This document shows, in pieces, positions 52,201 through 64,000 of a stretch of 64,000 nt of DNA (its first letter is position 1; every line of letters begins with the position of its first letter). The DNA is from Blattamonas nauphoetae (taxonomy: Eukaryota; Preaxostyla; Oxymonadida), in contig JARBJD010000035.1 in the NCBI GenBank assembly GCA_033064195.1, positions 124,001-188,000 on the forward strand, given 5' to 3'. Under the pieces are notes generated by a model. It worked only from the letters and a program-made list of their open reading frames with translations. It was not told the DNA's origin and searched no databases. Made by a program: the position numbers and the translations under genes.

Positions 52201-55200
52201 GTTGAATCGAGGACCATAGCGGAATTTCAGACTCGATTGTGGCAGAGGTGTTGTCAAGAACTGCTGGCACAAGCTCAGAGAGAGGCAAAAAGCCCGACCC
52301 AAACAGCAATCCGTTTGCTGAGTCGTACACATCAATCTGGCAGAAGTGGGATTCGAGGTATTCGGGGAGGGTGATGGCAGTGTTCACAGATGACAACGCG
52401 GCCGATCCTTCCAGGAAGAAAGGGAGGATGTCGTCTGGACGAGTGATTTTGGGGTACTGTGCGAGGATGTGGGGAGGCGTGTGGAGGGTTGTGGAGACAG
52501 GCTGGTCGTTCATCCCGACAATCTCGTACTCGTTGTTCTCTTTCATCTTCTTTCTCCGCTCGTCGGCGAGAAATTCGGAGGTTGGCTCAAACCGTGCGAC
52601 CTTCTTTGAATCAGGACCGATCAGTTCGCCATCTCCCTGCTCGCTGTAGCTCCAAGACATGCTTCTTTTGGGTTTCTTTGCTGATGGATCTGGTTCTCCT
52701 TTTTTCTTCTTTTTGTCGTCGACGTTCTTCCCTTTCTTCGTGACGAGCGGTTCAGGCACGTCGTCGAGTGGGAGGGTGGATTCCAGACCTTTTGTCTCTC
52801 CGATCCCAGTCCAGCAGCGAGGAAGGAGGTAGAAGCGAAAAGAAAAGAACGGTTGCGACGGGAGTTGAACCGCCTTGTGGTCGGGCGAAGACAGACCATC
52901 CTGCTTAAACGACTTGAACTCAAAAACAAACTGCGAGCTCAGTTTGTCGTCCTGTTCGTCAATTCTCATCGTCCTCAAAATCGGAGTCGGCAGAGCCGTC
53001 GGAAGCGCCATTTGAACGTTCTTCGGTTTCGCTACTTCTTCCAAAACAGGCGGAGGGGGTGTGTCAGCTCGTGGCTGCTCCGACGACGATGATGACGACG
53101 AAGACTTCGATGACTCTGATTCAGTCTCAGATTCCTTGTCTTCGGTCGGCAGAACAATCTTCTTTCGTTTGATGGCCCATGGCGGTTCGACGTAGACAGG
53201 AAATGCAACATCCTCCAACGCCGAGTCTCGAACTGTCCATCGTTCAACTGGCTTCTTCTCAGTCTTCTTTTTGTCCTTCGATCGAAGTGCCCCTTTCTTC
53301 CCTTCCGGCATCCGTTGGGGGGCGATGAAGAGGTTGAACGTGATGACGGGCGTGGAGACGCTTGTGTTGATCTGACTGGCCGAGGCGGGGAAGGACGGGG
53401 GAGTGCTGTGCGGCCCAAAATTATAAAAAGGGCGATGCTGATATCGAGAGATCTGGGTGAAGGGGAAGACCAGCTCGTGTTCAGGCGCGTAGTCGGTCCT
53501 TCCCTTCGACTCGCTCTTGCTGAGAATGTTTGTGGCGACCGTCGGAGGCGGGAGAGGGTCGGTTGCTCGATTGTACAGAAAGAGGAGCTCGTTCGCATCT
53601 CGTCCTGTGGTGTCCATCATCTCAATCAGATTCGTCCCGAACGAGGCCAGCGTCTTTCCCTGTTTCTTCGTCTGGTGTTGTTGAAGTCGGAGTGGACGAG
53701 GCGCGGGCGCGTGCACGTCGCCGAGGAGTCCTCGAGTCGCGTTGAAGATCCATTCGAACTCCAACCCGCCAAGGAAGTTGACAATGAACGGGTTTCTGGA
53801 CACTTCCAGTCTTGTTTCGGTTAATGTTGGTTTCGCATCGCTTGTCTTGCCATGGACGGATCGTTTGTTGAGCTGTGGGCAGACAAGAATTGTTTGTTCT
53901 TTCAGGCTCTTCATCGTTGGCGAGACTTCCTTCTCCTCGCCATCCCCTCCCGACGCTCCACTCCCTTTCGATGAGCTGAACTTCTTCACTTCAAACGGAC
54001 GCCACGTTTTCCATCCGATCCACACTTTCTTCTCGATGACATTCCCTGGTGGGTTGGAGAAGTTGGAGTTGAAGGTGTCTGGAACCTTTTTCTTCAGCGT
54101 TTTCAGTTTTGCGCGGAATTCCTTGACCGAATCAGCGGGATCATCTGACAGCACGTTGACAGGAACTTCGAGAGTGAATTCGAGGATGAAGACGACGGTG
54201 AAGAGAGGATGGGGGTAGCACGTGTGGAGGATGAGTGGAGGCTGCTTGGGTGGGAGATTGTAGGCTGTGAATTGGACACCTTTGGCGCCTTTGCCTTTCT
54301 TCACGTTCATCGTCTTGCTGGCTACGAGTTCTCGTTCGAGACGCTCGGTTCCGATGATAGTTTGGGTGTTGTGAGGGAGGACGATCAGTTTCCGGTTTTT
54401 GATTGAGACATGGCGAGTATCTGTGAAAGAAGAAAGGTGAATCAAAAATTGAGGGAAAAGAGATCACGCCAAACCTGTTTCTAGAAACTGCTCCTTCATC
54501 CTCACATAATCCAATTGTTGCTCCAACACTCTTTCTAATTCCGATGGCACCAAGACTTTGAAGTTTTCCAAGTTAATGGGGATAGTTTCTTGAGGAAGAG
54601 GATTGAGCAGTTGAGATCCAAAGAACCATGCACGTTGGAGAGCAATAGATCGTGTGGTGTGATAGAGTGCGGGGAATCTGTACCGTTTGTGGAATGAAAA
54701 GATCATCTGATAGCGTAAGTCCATCCCGGAAAGCTTTTCATCCAGAACGAAGGGTTTGTTGGGTTTCGCAAGTGTATCCTTCAAAACACCAACTTCTTTG
54801 GAAAGATCCCACGTGTGACTATCAAGCCATGACTTTGTTCCGAGCGGAGGAACAAATTTGGAGCGAGTAATATCATCGTCGATTTCTTCGGAATCAGTCT
54901 CTTCATCAGATGACTCAGAAGATGCTGTCTCGCTCGATTGTGCTGAAGATTCTTCTTCTTCACTGGATTTTGACGAAGATTCCGTGGATTCCGATTCTTC
55001 CTCCGATTCGTCTGAATTCTCTTCATCATCCTTTGTTGACTCCTCTGACTCTTCCTCATCTTCGTCTCGTTTCTTTTTCTGTTTTGATTTGGACTTTTGT
55101 TTTGGTTTTTCTTTCTTTTTCGATGTTTTTGTCTTCTTCGGTGAAGATTTGGTCTTTTTTTGTGTTTTCTTTGGAGAAGGGCGGCGTTTCCCTGCTTTCA

Positions 55201-56288
55201 AAAGTGATTCGTATAATGCGTTCCTATCAACAATATCAGCGTCTTCCTTCTCATTGATAAGCCTTTCTACGATTGAAATTCGACTTTCGAGTTGAGTCAA
55301 CCATTGTTTCTGTTGTTTTGACAGAGTTTTGAGGAATTTTGCACGCTCCTTCTGAAGAGGACTAACCTTCGTCTTTGTTTTCTTTTTGGTTTTCTCATCT
55401 TCACTCTCCTCGTCCTCCTTCTGGCTATCATGCTCAGATCCAACTTCCTCCGAAATTCCTGTGAGTTGTGGTGGGAGAAGAGTTTTTAATGATTCTCTCA
55501 ATGAATAAAGTTCTTCTTCGAGTGTATCTTTCACAACAACACGAATATGTGGAGGAATTAAACCGACAATCGATTCTGATCCATTCCGTTCATCGAAAAT
55601 CGTGTATTTCGGGATGAGGGACGAATATTTTGAAAGATTTTTGTGGGAAAGCAGACAATAGCGAATTTCAGTTTCTTCCAAAGGTTCTTGATATCCACTG
55701 CTTGAAGCAGAATCAGGAAACATGAGAACTCTGGGTGAACCACGAAATAACTAAATCAAATTGATATATGATTGAAAAAATGAACCTGGAGGGTTGTCAT
55801 TTGGTCATTAAGTGAGCGTTTCAAATATGAGGAGATATCTTGAACATCTTTCGAAAGAGGGATGGTTGTCCAACCGAGTCCGATCTCTCTGACAATACGA
55901 TTTAGCTGGTCATACGCTATTCAAAATAACAGAAATGTAATGTTTGAGTCAACACAATGGTATACCTACGAATGTTAATTCCAGTATCACATCAACTCGT
56001 CGACTATCCTCGATCACAACATGAAACAAGTCCTGAAAGTCACAATCCCAAATTCCGGACTGAGTTTGGTAAGGTTCGTGTAAAGGACTCTCATATGTAT
56101 CGTTTAGCCATTGTTTTGTTTCAGGATCGAAGAGTGAAATGTGGAATCTGTACTGAGTGATGGGATCCGAAAGATTGTCTCTCTAAAGCACAGAACATCA
56201 ATATAATTCAAAAAAATTGAACAAATACCACATCAATCGGTTCACTAAACCTTTCAAGACTCTCAATAAAGAGAGTGAAGGCTGTCAT
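49220..56288 (-). CDS. NPHP4: Nephrocystin-4 (NPHP4), ciliary transition-zone protein
   Basis: NPHP4 sits in the ciliary transition zone with NPHP1 and RPGRIP1L. Five exons: 56288-56229, 56182-55966, 55916-55786, 55750-54475 and 54420-49220, giving 2,294 residues, much longer than the human protein (about 1,430). Matches in order: TAFTLFIESL, YRFHISLFD (family HLRVSFFD), LFRGSPRVLMFP (family LYHGTPRALLHP), IDVYDSANGLLFGSG (family IDVWDGDSLLLIGSA), FGSAVYFEVPIQIP (family LGVAEFFEFVLKNP) and LPFIFQSFDSGE (family VPFKFQSFSAG). Two insertions stand out: a Lys-rich then Ser/Glu/Asp-rich block (about residues 235-410) and another acidic Ser-rich stretch further on. Exons 1-4 are short and tightly packed; exon 5 is 5.2 kb without an intron. 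An upstream exon cannot be excluded. Confidence 0.88.
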
Positions 56289-56542
56289 TCAAAGGAAAAT
56301 AAAGAGTTATGGGTCCAATTTTGATAAAACACGCCATATCAGCCTTCTCGTATTTTCCTCCTCCGTTCCCAGGAACCTTTTCTCCAAGTTTGATTCTTTT
56401 CTTCTTCCATCGTTCTCACTGCTTGGAAATCATCGCAGAAAACTCTCTCACACAGACACCCATGAACCAAATAGAGTTGTGTATGATTGTTACACTCTTC
56501 CCCTCATTTATATTTGTTCCTGTAAACTTCTACTGTTTATAG

Positions 56543-58188
56543 GCAAAATCTGTGTGAAAGACATTCCCTCCAAATGTCAACCATCATCCATCACTGAATA
56601 TCTCAAGCGCAACTTCGATAGGTCCGCCAAATATCTGAAACCTGAAAAAACAAATAAAAAAGATCAATTTGCATTCTTCCAGTTGAGTTCGCCAGAAATG
56701 GTTGAGAAGATATTTCAGACAACTCACTTCCTGGTATTTCACTTCTCATTTCCTTCATATCGTGATCAGAATGTGGAAGGAAGTATTGTTTCCGTTCTTC
56801 CCTCGTTTACCAACAAAACGATTGTGATCAGTTCAAAATCCTACTACGACACGATCGAAAGATTCCTCAAGCATGAGATTGCGCCAAAAGCCATAAAATA
56901 CGTCATTACACCAAGCGCAGAGGATGAGGAGTTCTATATTTGCTTCCCGACTCGAACTGGAGCCGAAATAGTACACGACCTACTTCACAAACAATATGGT
57001 GATACGCTCTTCCAGATTCGGTGGTCAGACAAGTCATTTGGAAGCCCGGTGAACTTTGAATTCCTGAGCGATCTTAACAGCACCGATAAACTCAAGTGTC
57101 CCCAACCAGAATCACTCCAAGATCCAGATGCCGTGGTGAGGGTATTGAACAGCCTTCACAACGTCATTATGACGAGAATTATGAGCATTATCGAAACACT
57201 TGATGTCCCGTGGACAATATCTCCTACTTTGGAAATTAGAGTGACGAGACGAGGATGGATTAGAGGAAAAGGCTCAGTGAACTTCGAGAAGTCACCAGTG
57301 GGGGAAAAAGCGATCAAGGAATTCCTGGAACAGGTGAAAATGAAACCCATTGTTGTCACAATTCCCGAACTGACAACATTTAGCAACATCGTTGTATCGT
57401 TTGTTGATAATCAGAACAAGGGCATTCTTCTCCCTCCTGTCCCTACTCAACAACTCCAGTCGTTCGAAACCACAACCATACCAGTCACAAAGCAAATGCG
57501 GAAGGATGCCATAGAATTCGTCCCTAAAGGCATTCATACCTTCAAAATCAACACATCGCCTCCGCCAATGCTGAATGCCATCCCAACACCGTCCTTCGGA
57601 TTGACCCCGTTGTCACTTTCCGGCCAACGGATGCAGTCGCTGTCTCCACCGATGCACACACAATCGCTTCACCCTTCTCACCTTTTGTCACCTCCAATGC
57701 TAACCACGAACATCCTCCCACATCAACCCCATCTTCCAATTCCCTCTTTTTTGCCAGTCGATACTCCGAGTGTTAAAGACGGACTCTCTCCTAGCACCCC
57801 ACATTCTGTTCGACGCACTCCCAAATGCTTCACACCTGTTCAGCCCCCGACTGATGACGAGTCATTTCCCAATCAGATCCGAACCCCCGAAGAGGACGTC
57901 TACTTCAACGATAATCCATTCGAATCGCTATCGTGTGACGACCATTCAGATCAATTCTCTCAAACGACGAGCGAAGTATCGTTTTTTTCAGTGTCCCTAA
58001 GCAACACGCCATCTCAAACGACTGTGTTTCCTGGCTCAATGTCTTCGATTGACTCGACTCAGACATTCTCATTTTCTCAAAACTCACCTCCGATTCCATC
58101 GTTCTTTACAGATCTCACAGTTGAAGCCCTGCAAGCAGATCCACTGATGGGAGAGGTCTCTTTGGCGAGTGCTTTCCGTGGGGGATGA
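56543..58188 (+). CDS. RRM-like RNA-binding protein, 5' end unresolved
   Basis: From about 56543 the frame encodes GKICVKDIPSKCQPSSITEY and DQFAFFQLSSPEMVEKIF, an RRM with RNP2- and RNP1-like strands. A second RRM-like unit (TIVISSKSYYDTIERFL, EFYICFPTRTGAEIVHDLL) and a third weaker one (ISPTLEIRVTRRGW, GKGSVNFEKSPVGEKAI) follow. The C-terminal half is Ser/Pro/Thr-rich, ending SLASAFRGG. The frame stays open back to 56275, but the stretch before 56543 reads like an intron ending in TTTATAG, so the first exon is uncertain. The 5' region overlaps the first exon of NPHP4 on the other strand. Confidence 0.55.
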
Positions 58189-58470
58189 AAGAGAAGGATT
58201 TGGGGGACTCAACGCAACTTTTTTCAACCCGGCTTGTGTTTAAATGGAACCGATAATTCGTTTCACTTACAGACTACCCAATTTTTTGTATTTTCAATGA
58301 ATTGCCAAACTCTGATTTATCCTGCGACAAACCTTGGACAAGGACCAAACAATACATCATTTGATCCACAAGATCCTAATGAATCACGTTTCGACATGAC
58401 AGGATTGGGAATTGATTACTGGTTGATTGCCTTAATTGAGGGAAGATCCAATTACGAAGGACTTTATTCC
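58189..58470. other. Spacer with an unassigned open frame
   Basis: A plus-strand frame from 58234 runs into the IST1-like start region. It has no recognised domain and probably is not translated. Confidence 0.3.
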
Positions 58471-59207
58471 ATGTCTTCCTCGAAACTTCACTGTTTGATT
58501 GTCTTCATATTCAATATAGAATTCATTCTGCGTGTTCTTAGATGACGTTAAGTCTCAACTCGATCTTGGGAAGGCTCGAGTAACCAACTTGATTTCATCT
58601 GTATCTATCATCTTTCAAATCACTCATCTCAGAAACGCACTCTGTCTGAAGCAAACCTCCCAAAAATTCAGACTGATCTCAAAAACAAAAATGTTGATCT
58701 TGCCTACATCAACGTATCAGCTTCTCCATTCTTCATGGCCCTTTTTAGACTCGAGAACTTCTTTCAAAAACAAGATTTGTGCAATTTCTGGAAATACTCG
58801 AAATTTACTTTCAACAAGTCACAGGAAATCTGCAATTGTACATCAGCTTGAAGGGAACCAGCGATGCAGCAACAGAACAGCTCGCAGCAATCGCTTACTC
58901 CCTCACCCGTGTTGAATATCTCAATACAAATGAGCTCACGAATGCCGTCCGTAATCTCCTGACCTCCTCGGACTTCGCCAAGTGCTCTAAAGGTGACCAC
59001 CGCAACATCCATCCCGCTCTCCTCCTGAAAAGTGGGCAGACCCTTCCATCGGAGGAAGATATTCTCAAGAAAATGGATGCAATCGGTCTTGAGCTCATGC
59101 TGGACTATACCCCGAGTGTTGTTTATCAACAATTTCATCCTGTTCGTGCCGCACCACCGCCATCGAAACCGAAACAAGAGAACAAATTTCAGTTTTACGC
59201 CGATTAA
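58471..59207 (+). CDS. IST1-like ESCRT-III regulator, 199 aa
   Basis: IST1 is an ESCRT-III-like protein that binds VPS4 and CHMP1 on endosomes and in cell division. Four exons, 58471-58492, 58542-58579, 58633-58713 and 58749-59207, restore one frame. Visible features: a basic helix (LGKARKRTLSEANLPKIQTD), NKNVDLAYINTRELLSKTRF and LEILEIYFQQVTG (family: EILELYC-x-x-L). A long helical region with YLNTNELTNAVRNLL follows, and HPALLLKSGQTLPSEEDI, matching the family's late helix. The protein is shorter than human IST1 (about 364), mostly lacking the Pro-rich tail with the MIT-interacting motif. It pairs in theme with the AMSH gene. The family call rests on helices rather than a diagnostic motif. 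Confidence 0.6.
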
Positions 59208-59587
59208 ATCTTCATCTCACATCTACCTTGCAGTTTAAGCTCTTTATTTATCCTTTTCCTGTTTTTAGAGACCAATAACGCAAGCACGTGTGAATAATAG
59301 TAAATTTCTCTGATTGTGGGGAGATCGTGTGGTTCTTGGTTTCTTCATTCAGAGCTAGATGTCATTGTTTTCTTCGGATTCTTCTCAGATTTATTCAAGA
59401 GCAGCCAATCAAATTATTAATCGAAATCAAAACAGAGAAAAACACAACCCATAGACAGAAAAAAGGATGATGAGTGACTCGCATTCAATCTATCACAAAT
59501 AAGCCCGAAGGGTCAGACAAAACAAAGGGCGAGTGTGAAAACGAAGAAAGACTACATAAAATGAAGTTGAGAAGAGGTCAGTGACAC
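59208..59587. other. Convergent spacer between IST1-like and PDK1 genes
   Basis: About 380 bases, AT-rich, no frame or repeat of note; carries the 3' ends of both genes. Confidence 0.4.
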
Positions 59588-62500
59588 TCAGTCCAAGCGA
59601 ATCGACGCGAGAGGTGACTGCTGAGACGACGCTGGCAGAGGAATGGTTGCAGACAAGTTCTGTTTGAACACAACAGTCTGCCTGTTGATGTCTTCCACCC
59701 AATCCACTGCTTTGTGCTGACGGACATCGTCGAGGAGGAGAATGCGTTGTTTGGTGTGAATGGAGAAGCGTGTTGCGTCGGCTGCCTCTGCCCACACTTT
59801 CGCCCCCCAGATCACTTCCCCCGTGACAGTCAGTGTCATCGGGTTGACGAAGAGGAGTCGCGGAGTGTCGGTCAGAATGAGGTGTCTGGTCTTCTTCTGC
59901 TTCTTCGCCCACAGCCACACAATCGACGTGCGGATCGTGCGCTCGTTGGACATGAGGAACGAGGACGGACTGAATGTCTGGTCGACGGCGGGTGGGATGG
60001 TGTCCAGACGAAGCAGGCACGATTTCTTGCTCGATTTTGGACTGTTCGCAGTGGAGCTGGTGTTGGTGACACATTTGCTGGTGTTCTGAAGACTGCGAGA
60101 GATGAGTGGCGTGTTTTGAAGTGTCGTGAACTTGGGGGGAGTGTGAGAGTAATGAAGGGTGTTTGCCACGAGCGACATGTCAAGATCTCTGAACGAGTTG
60201 TTCGACGTGGCCTGAGACAGTTTCTCGTCGTCCCTGTGATCGTCCTCGTTCTCCTCTTCCTCAATCGGATCGTTCATCGTGTTCACAGACCCATTGTCTG
60301 GATAGGCGTGGCTGTTCAAGTGAAGGATGGACGCGAGTGACGAGTACAGATCGTTCCACGGCGTGTCCAGAAGGACATCCAATCGACGCTCAGCCGCTTT
60401 GCGTTTATTTGGCTTCGGAATAACTTCGCCCTGCCCGCCCGTCCAGAGCGAGGAGACGGAGAAGAGCGAGCGGAGGCTCTCGTCATCGCTTTCGCTGATT
60501 TCGGTCTCAATCTGGTTCCACTCCTCCTTCACTGCGGTCATCTCTCCATCATCCAAATCGCTGTCCTGATTCTCACGTGACGACTCCAACCCCGAGCTTG
60601 GTGACCCACGCGTGCTGTTTTTCCGCTCAATGGAGGTCTCCAGCCCACTCCCCGTTTCGTTCTCAGTTCCTCCGCGCGGTGTGACCGACCCACTCCACGT
60701 CAAGCGTCGCGGGAGAGAGTGGACACTGGCCTCGACCTTCATCGGCTCCTCGAGATCCAGAGAGTGAGACGTCATGCTCGAAAACGTGGAATCAGAAAGG
60801 GTCCGTCGGTGTCGATGAGACGACAAGCGAGAGAACGACTGTTGCGGTGAACTCATGAGTCGCTGGTTGTGCAGGAGTCGTTCGTAAATAATTGCGTCGT
60901 TCAGCCTCTTTTTCGCTTCGTCTTCGTCGTAAGCAGCTGTCTCGATTGTCGCGACAGTGTTGGACGGCATAAGTTGGGCGATGGATTCCCCAATCAGCAC
61001 GTCATCGAGCGATGAACTGGACGTGTCGAGTGAGTCGCGGTCGACTGGGGATGCTGGGAAGCTGTTCTCGAAAGAGAAGATGTGTGGAGCTGTTGGTTCG
61101 AGATTGGTGACAGACGAAATGGTTGGGAGTTGGAGAGTGACGTTGGCATGATGCCGTTTCTGCGTTGAGTGGTGGCTCACAATCGACCCTTCTTCCGATG
61201 CAGTTTCTGTGCTTGTCCAGGAATTCTTCATGTCAGCTGTAGCGAGGTGGCTGGAGGAGGCAGGTTGGTGTGCAGGCGGCGTCTTTTCAGGTTGCGGCTC
61301 CACGCGAATCTCAAAAGCGGAGGCTGTCTGATGGAACACCATTGGACTGTGCGGCACGTCGTACCTGCTGCTGGCACACGAGTCTCGATGCATCCCTGTT
61401 TCAAGAATCAGCGTCTGCGGCTTCTTTGGAGGCGGGACTTCTTCAGCATCGTTCTCGGTGCTCTCCCAGACTGGGACGAACCCGTCTTGTCTGGCGGTGT
61501 CGGGGAGGTCCTCTTCAAGTGACATCGCTTCCGACTCGACGAGCGATTGTGGGCCGCCAGGAACGTCCCTTTGTTTCTGGAATTGGAGCTTCTGTTTAGC
61601 GGCAGGGAGGACTTTGATGGACGGCGTGGAGAGGAGGAAGGGGAGTGAGATAGCGGGCTCGAGTGTGACAGCCGCTGATTGCGACCCGTCCATTGTTGGC
61701 TCGACTTGAGTGGAGCTTTTGAGGGTCTGCGAACGTTCCATTGGCTTGACTGTCTCCAACATGGAAATCAGCTGTTCCACATCCAGCGTGCTCTTTCGGC
61801 GAGGGTCAGTTGGGGTCGATTGAGAGTCATACAGGGACTCCCTGTTGGCCATCGTCGACAGGGCGAGCAGTGGGTGTTCAGCCTTTTGAACGAAAGGGTC
61901 GTACGATTGGCGTGGTGGAGAGTTTTGATATGGGCTCATAAGCGGCCCTTTCAGATCTGATGTTGGGGATGATGTGCGATGCTGTGTGGGAGTGGTGAGG
62001 GAGGGGATTGGTGGCTGGCTGTGGGTGCTTGGACGAGGCCGGGAGAACTCGAAGTCTGGTTGGGGTGTGGTGGAGGAGTCGGCAGAGTTTGGGGAGATTC
62101 TTGACTCGGGCGGTTTTCCTTTCAGACGAAGTTTGGCCTCAGGTGGGATCGGGAAGAAATTGTTTTTGGGGAGAATTCGACCAGTAAGCGAAAATAGAAG
62201 GTTCTCGCCCGATTCCTCAGATGTTGACAACTCTGGACTCGTCTGGGTTCGTGGAGAGAGCTCTTCTTTCCAGATTGACCCGAAATTGTGGGTTGTTGAA
62301 TGGGGACCCACATTTGGGCGAATGGAATGGTTGCTCAGATGGTCAAGACGACTATGGGATTGCTGATGAGGCTTGGAAATGTCCATCTCAGAATTTCGAG
62401 GTGAAAACTGAGAAGGTGTTCGTGCCAAGCTCCGACTCGATTTGGAGTCTGTTTCATGGTTGCTTTCAGCGATATGGATTCGATTATTGGCCACACGTTT

Positions 62501-63702
62501 GGATGATGATGTTTGTGTGTGGATTGGAGGATTCGTGAGATGGATGGTGTCCCAGGGAATGGTTGATGTGGTGAAGAATGGATGTTGCTTGATTTGGTTG
62601 ATTGTCAAACGATCTGATGGGTTCAGAACGACCAATTTCCGAACAAGATCAGCTGCTGTTTCATCAAAACCCGGCGGGATTGTGTAGTTTGCTTTTAGGA
62701 TGTGGTTGAACAGAAGAAATTGTGTTGCTCCAGAAAAGAGTGGATGGCCAGCAATCAGATAAAACAAAATCAGTCCAAATGCCCAAAGATCAGACCTAGA
62801 CGAAAAGGGGGAGAATAAGAACATGGAAAATAACAGACTGTTCTGTTGCCATTTCATTCTTGATGACTTCTGGAGACACATACAGCGGTGTTCCAACCAT
62901 TTCTCTGCCCTTCTTGTTTCCCATCTCCTCCTCTAACAAGAAAGCGATCAAAAGCAAGTTAAAAGCAGACTTTCTTGTTCAGAGCCCCGAATAAGAGCCG
63001 ATCCAAAATCAGCAACACGAATATGTCCGTCTGTAGCAAGGAAAATATTCTCTGGCTTCAAATCTCGGTGCACAACACTGTTTGGAAACAAATACCGGAC
63101 AATAAAAGCACACCCATTTGTATGTAGATGCTCCAAGGCTTGAAGAAGTTCGGCGGTGAAAAATCGTGCCACCTCAATATGAAGTGCTTTCTGGGAAACA
63201 TATTTCGACATATCTGTCTTACAAAGTTCGAGAACAAAATCTGGTGGAGGGATGCATCCCAAACAATGAATAAATAAGAAAAAGGAAACAAAGTGATTCG
63301 TTGTCCTGATAGTTGCCATAAAAATGCAAGATGAGAGGATGTGGATATTTCCGAAGAACATCACGCTCAGTGTACACTGTTTTCTCCATTTTGTTCTTGA
63401 TGATGTGAGATTTGGAGATCTGTTTGATTGCGACGAGCTTTCCTGTTTTCTTGTTCACTGCTTTGATAACCTAAGACAAGACGAGAATAAAGAGTGATGT
63501 GATTAAAAGATTCAATGAAAAATAAGAAGTACAAAAAGCAAACTGACGAGAATGAGCCAAATCCAATTGTTTCTTCGAAATTGAAGTCCGTTGGAGAGAA
63601 CTTCTCCAATTTTAGGTGACTTTTGTGGACATTTTGAGGAGTATCATTTGTTCCACTTTGTTTTGGAGTTGAGTTTCCATCCTTTGTCAACATCTCGCTC
63701 AC
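59588..63702 (-). CDS. PDPK1: PDK1-type AGC kinase with an unusually long linker to the PH domain
   Basis: PDK1 phosphorylates the activation loops of AGC kinases after PIP3 binding. Five or six short introns join the kinase exons: [11 protein letters not shown] (glycine loop), [14 protein letters not shown] (Lys), [30 protein letters not shown] (catalytic loop), VADFGSALI (DFG), [11 protein letters not shown] and [20 protein letters not shown]. The C-terminus (about 59880-59640) has a PH domain: [15 protein letters not shown], then [19 protein letters not shown] and [11 protein letters not shown], in the PDK1 pattern. The kinase and PH domains are separated by about 780 residues rich in Ser, Thr, Pro and acidic runs, far longer than in animals or plants. 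The large last exon (62790-59588) is intronless. Confidence 0.88.
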
Positions 63703-63880
63703 TCAAGGGTCGATCACGATAGACAACCCCAAGTTTCACAATCATGACAAAGTTTCGATGTACATTGTATATACACGAATGGTGATGCCAAAAACAAATA
63801 AATGAGAAAAGCATAACCATGTGGAATGTTGTTCATGACAAAGAAGAATATTTTGAAGTGTTTGAGGTGAGGGTGACAGC
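63703..63880. other. Short spacer, upstream region of PDK1
   Basis: No frame or repeat; must hold the PDK1 promoter and the 3' end of the edge gene. Confidence 0.4.
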
Positions 63881-64000
63881 CTAGTTCTCTTCATCATCCT
63901 CATCATCCTTTTTGACAAGTTCCTCCTTATGGACCTCAATTAGGTTCTTAATCTCTTCTTTCTCGAGCACAGTCTGCACAATCTGCTGACCAGGTCGTCT
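63881..64000 (-). CDS. C-terminal end of a gene cut by the window edge
   Basis: From the edge a frame reads LEKEEIKNLIEVHKEELVKK followed by an acidic end (DDEDDEEN) and a TAG at 63881-63883. It is 39 residues long here. The charged tail is common to many chaperone, proteasome and translation proteins, so no function is proposed. Confidence 0.55.
   Translation of the reverse strand, partial: RRPGQQIVQTVLEKEEIKNLIEVHKEELVKKDDEDDEEN

Noticed and set aside
49292-54406. Many plus-strand frames of 70-190 codons opposite the large NPHP4 exon
   Set aside because: They are antisense shadows of a long conserved coding exon, change frame freely and carry no domain; the minus strand has clear family matches.
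54858-55295. Plus-strand Ser/Asp-rich frame with a Phe-rich end
   Set aside because: It is the antisense of the Lys/Ser/Glu-rich block of NPHP4; low-complexity reverse strands often stay open.

Overview
The window is eukaryotic nuclear DNA from a protist. Protein genes are split by very short GT-AG introns (28 to about 100 nt, most under 60), TAA, TAG and TGA all act as stops, and the genes are typical eukaryotic ones (TRiC/CCT gamma, poly(A)-binding protein, BOP1, RRP1, RAE1, PDK1). Nephrocystin-4 and an NME5-type kinase imply a flagellum. The mix of compact intron-bearing genes and many pogo/Tigger, Tc1/mariner, Merlin, hAT and Mutator-like transposons would fit a metamonad such as an oxymonad, but that placement is inference.

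The window has two parts. From 1 to about 27.3 kb it is almost all mobile DNA, mostly broken and often nested. A mariner copy is split by pogo/Tigger elements, one of which carries another pogo/Tigger element (1-6.7 kb). Further pogo-type pieces (9-10.6 kb), a 0.7-kb foldback element (10.9-11.6 kb), Tc1-type fragments, a dead Merlin element (14.1-16.2 kb), a 383-bp inverted-repeat element (17.0-17.4 kb) and a hAT relic carrying a 0.6-kb MITE (24.3-26.4 kb) follow. Between 17.7 and 22.7 kb lies a different kind of island. Four short reading frames each start directly behind the same T-rich promoter-like module. One of these genes is cut by a 3,255-bp transposon with long terminal inverted repeats and a perfect 9-bp target duplication; reading across the insertion, the frame continues. 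This looks like the remnant of a virus-like or Maverick-like element.

From about 27.4 kb to the end the sequence is gene-dense and nearly free of transposons. In order: a small membrane protein (KRTCAP2-like), a small secreted protein (-), RRP1 (+), a Pro/Gln-rich protein (-), an AMSH-type deubiquitinase (-), an RRM protein (+), an LCAT/PLA2G15-type acyltransferase (-), a NOPCHAP1-like protein (+), a two-RRM SR protein (-), BOP1 (+), NME5 (-), PABP (-), CCT3 (-), RAE1 (-), NPHP4 (-), a second RRM-like protein (+), an IST1-like protein (+), PDK1 (-), and the C-terminal end of a gene cut by the window edge (-).

Several genes share themes: ribosome assembly (RRP1, BOP1, NOPCHAP1), mRNA processing, export and translation (SR protein, RAE1, PABP), ESCRT/endosome function (AMSH, IST1) and cilia (NPHP4, NME5). 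Intergenic gaps are tiny, for example 30 bp between the divergent SR and BOP1 start codons. No rRNA, tRNA or CRISPR array was recognised. Exon limits were placed by eye from frame continuity and GT-AG borders.
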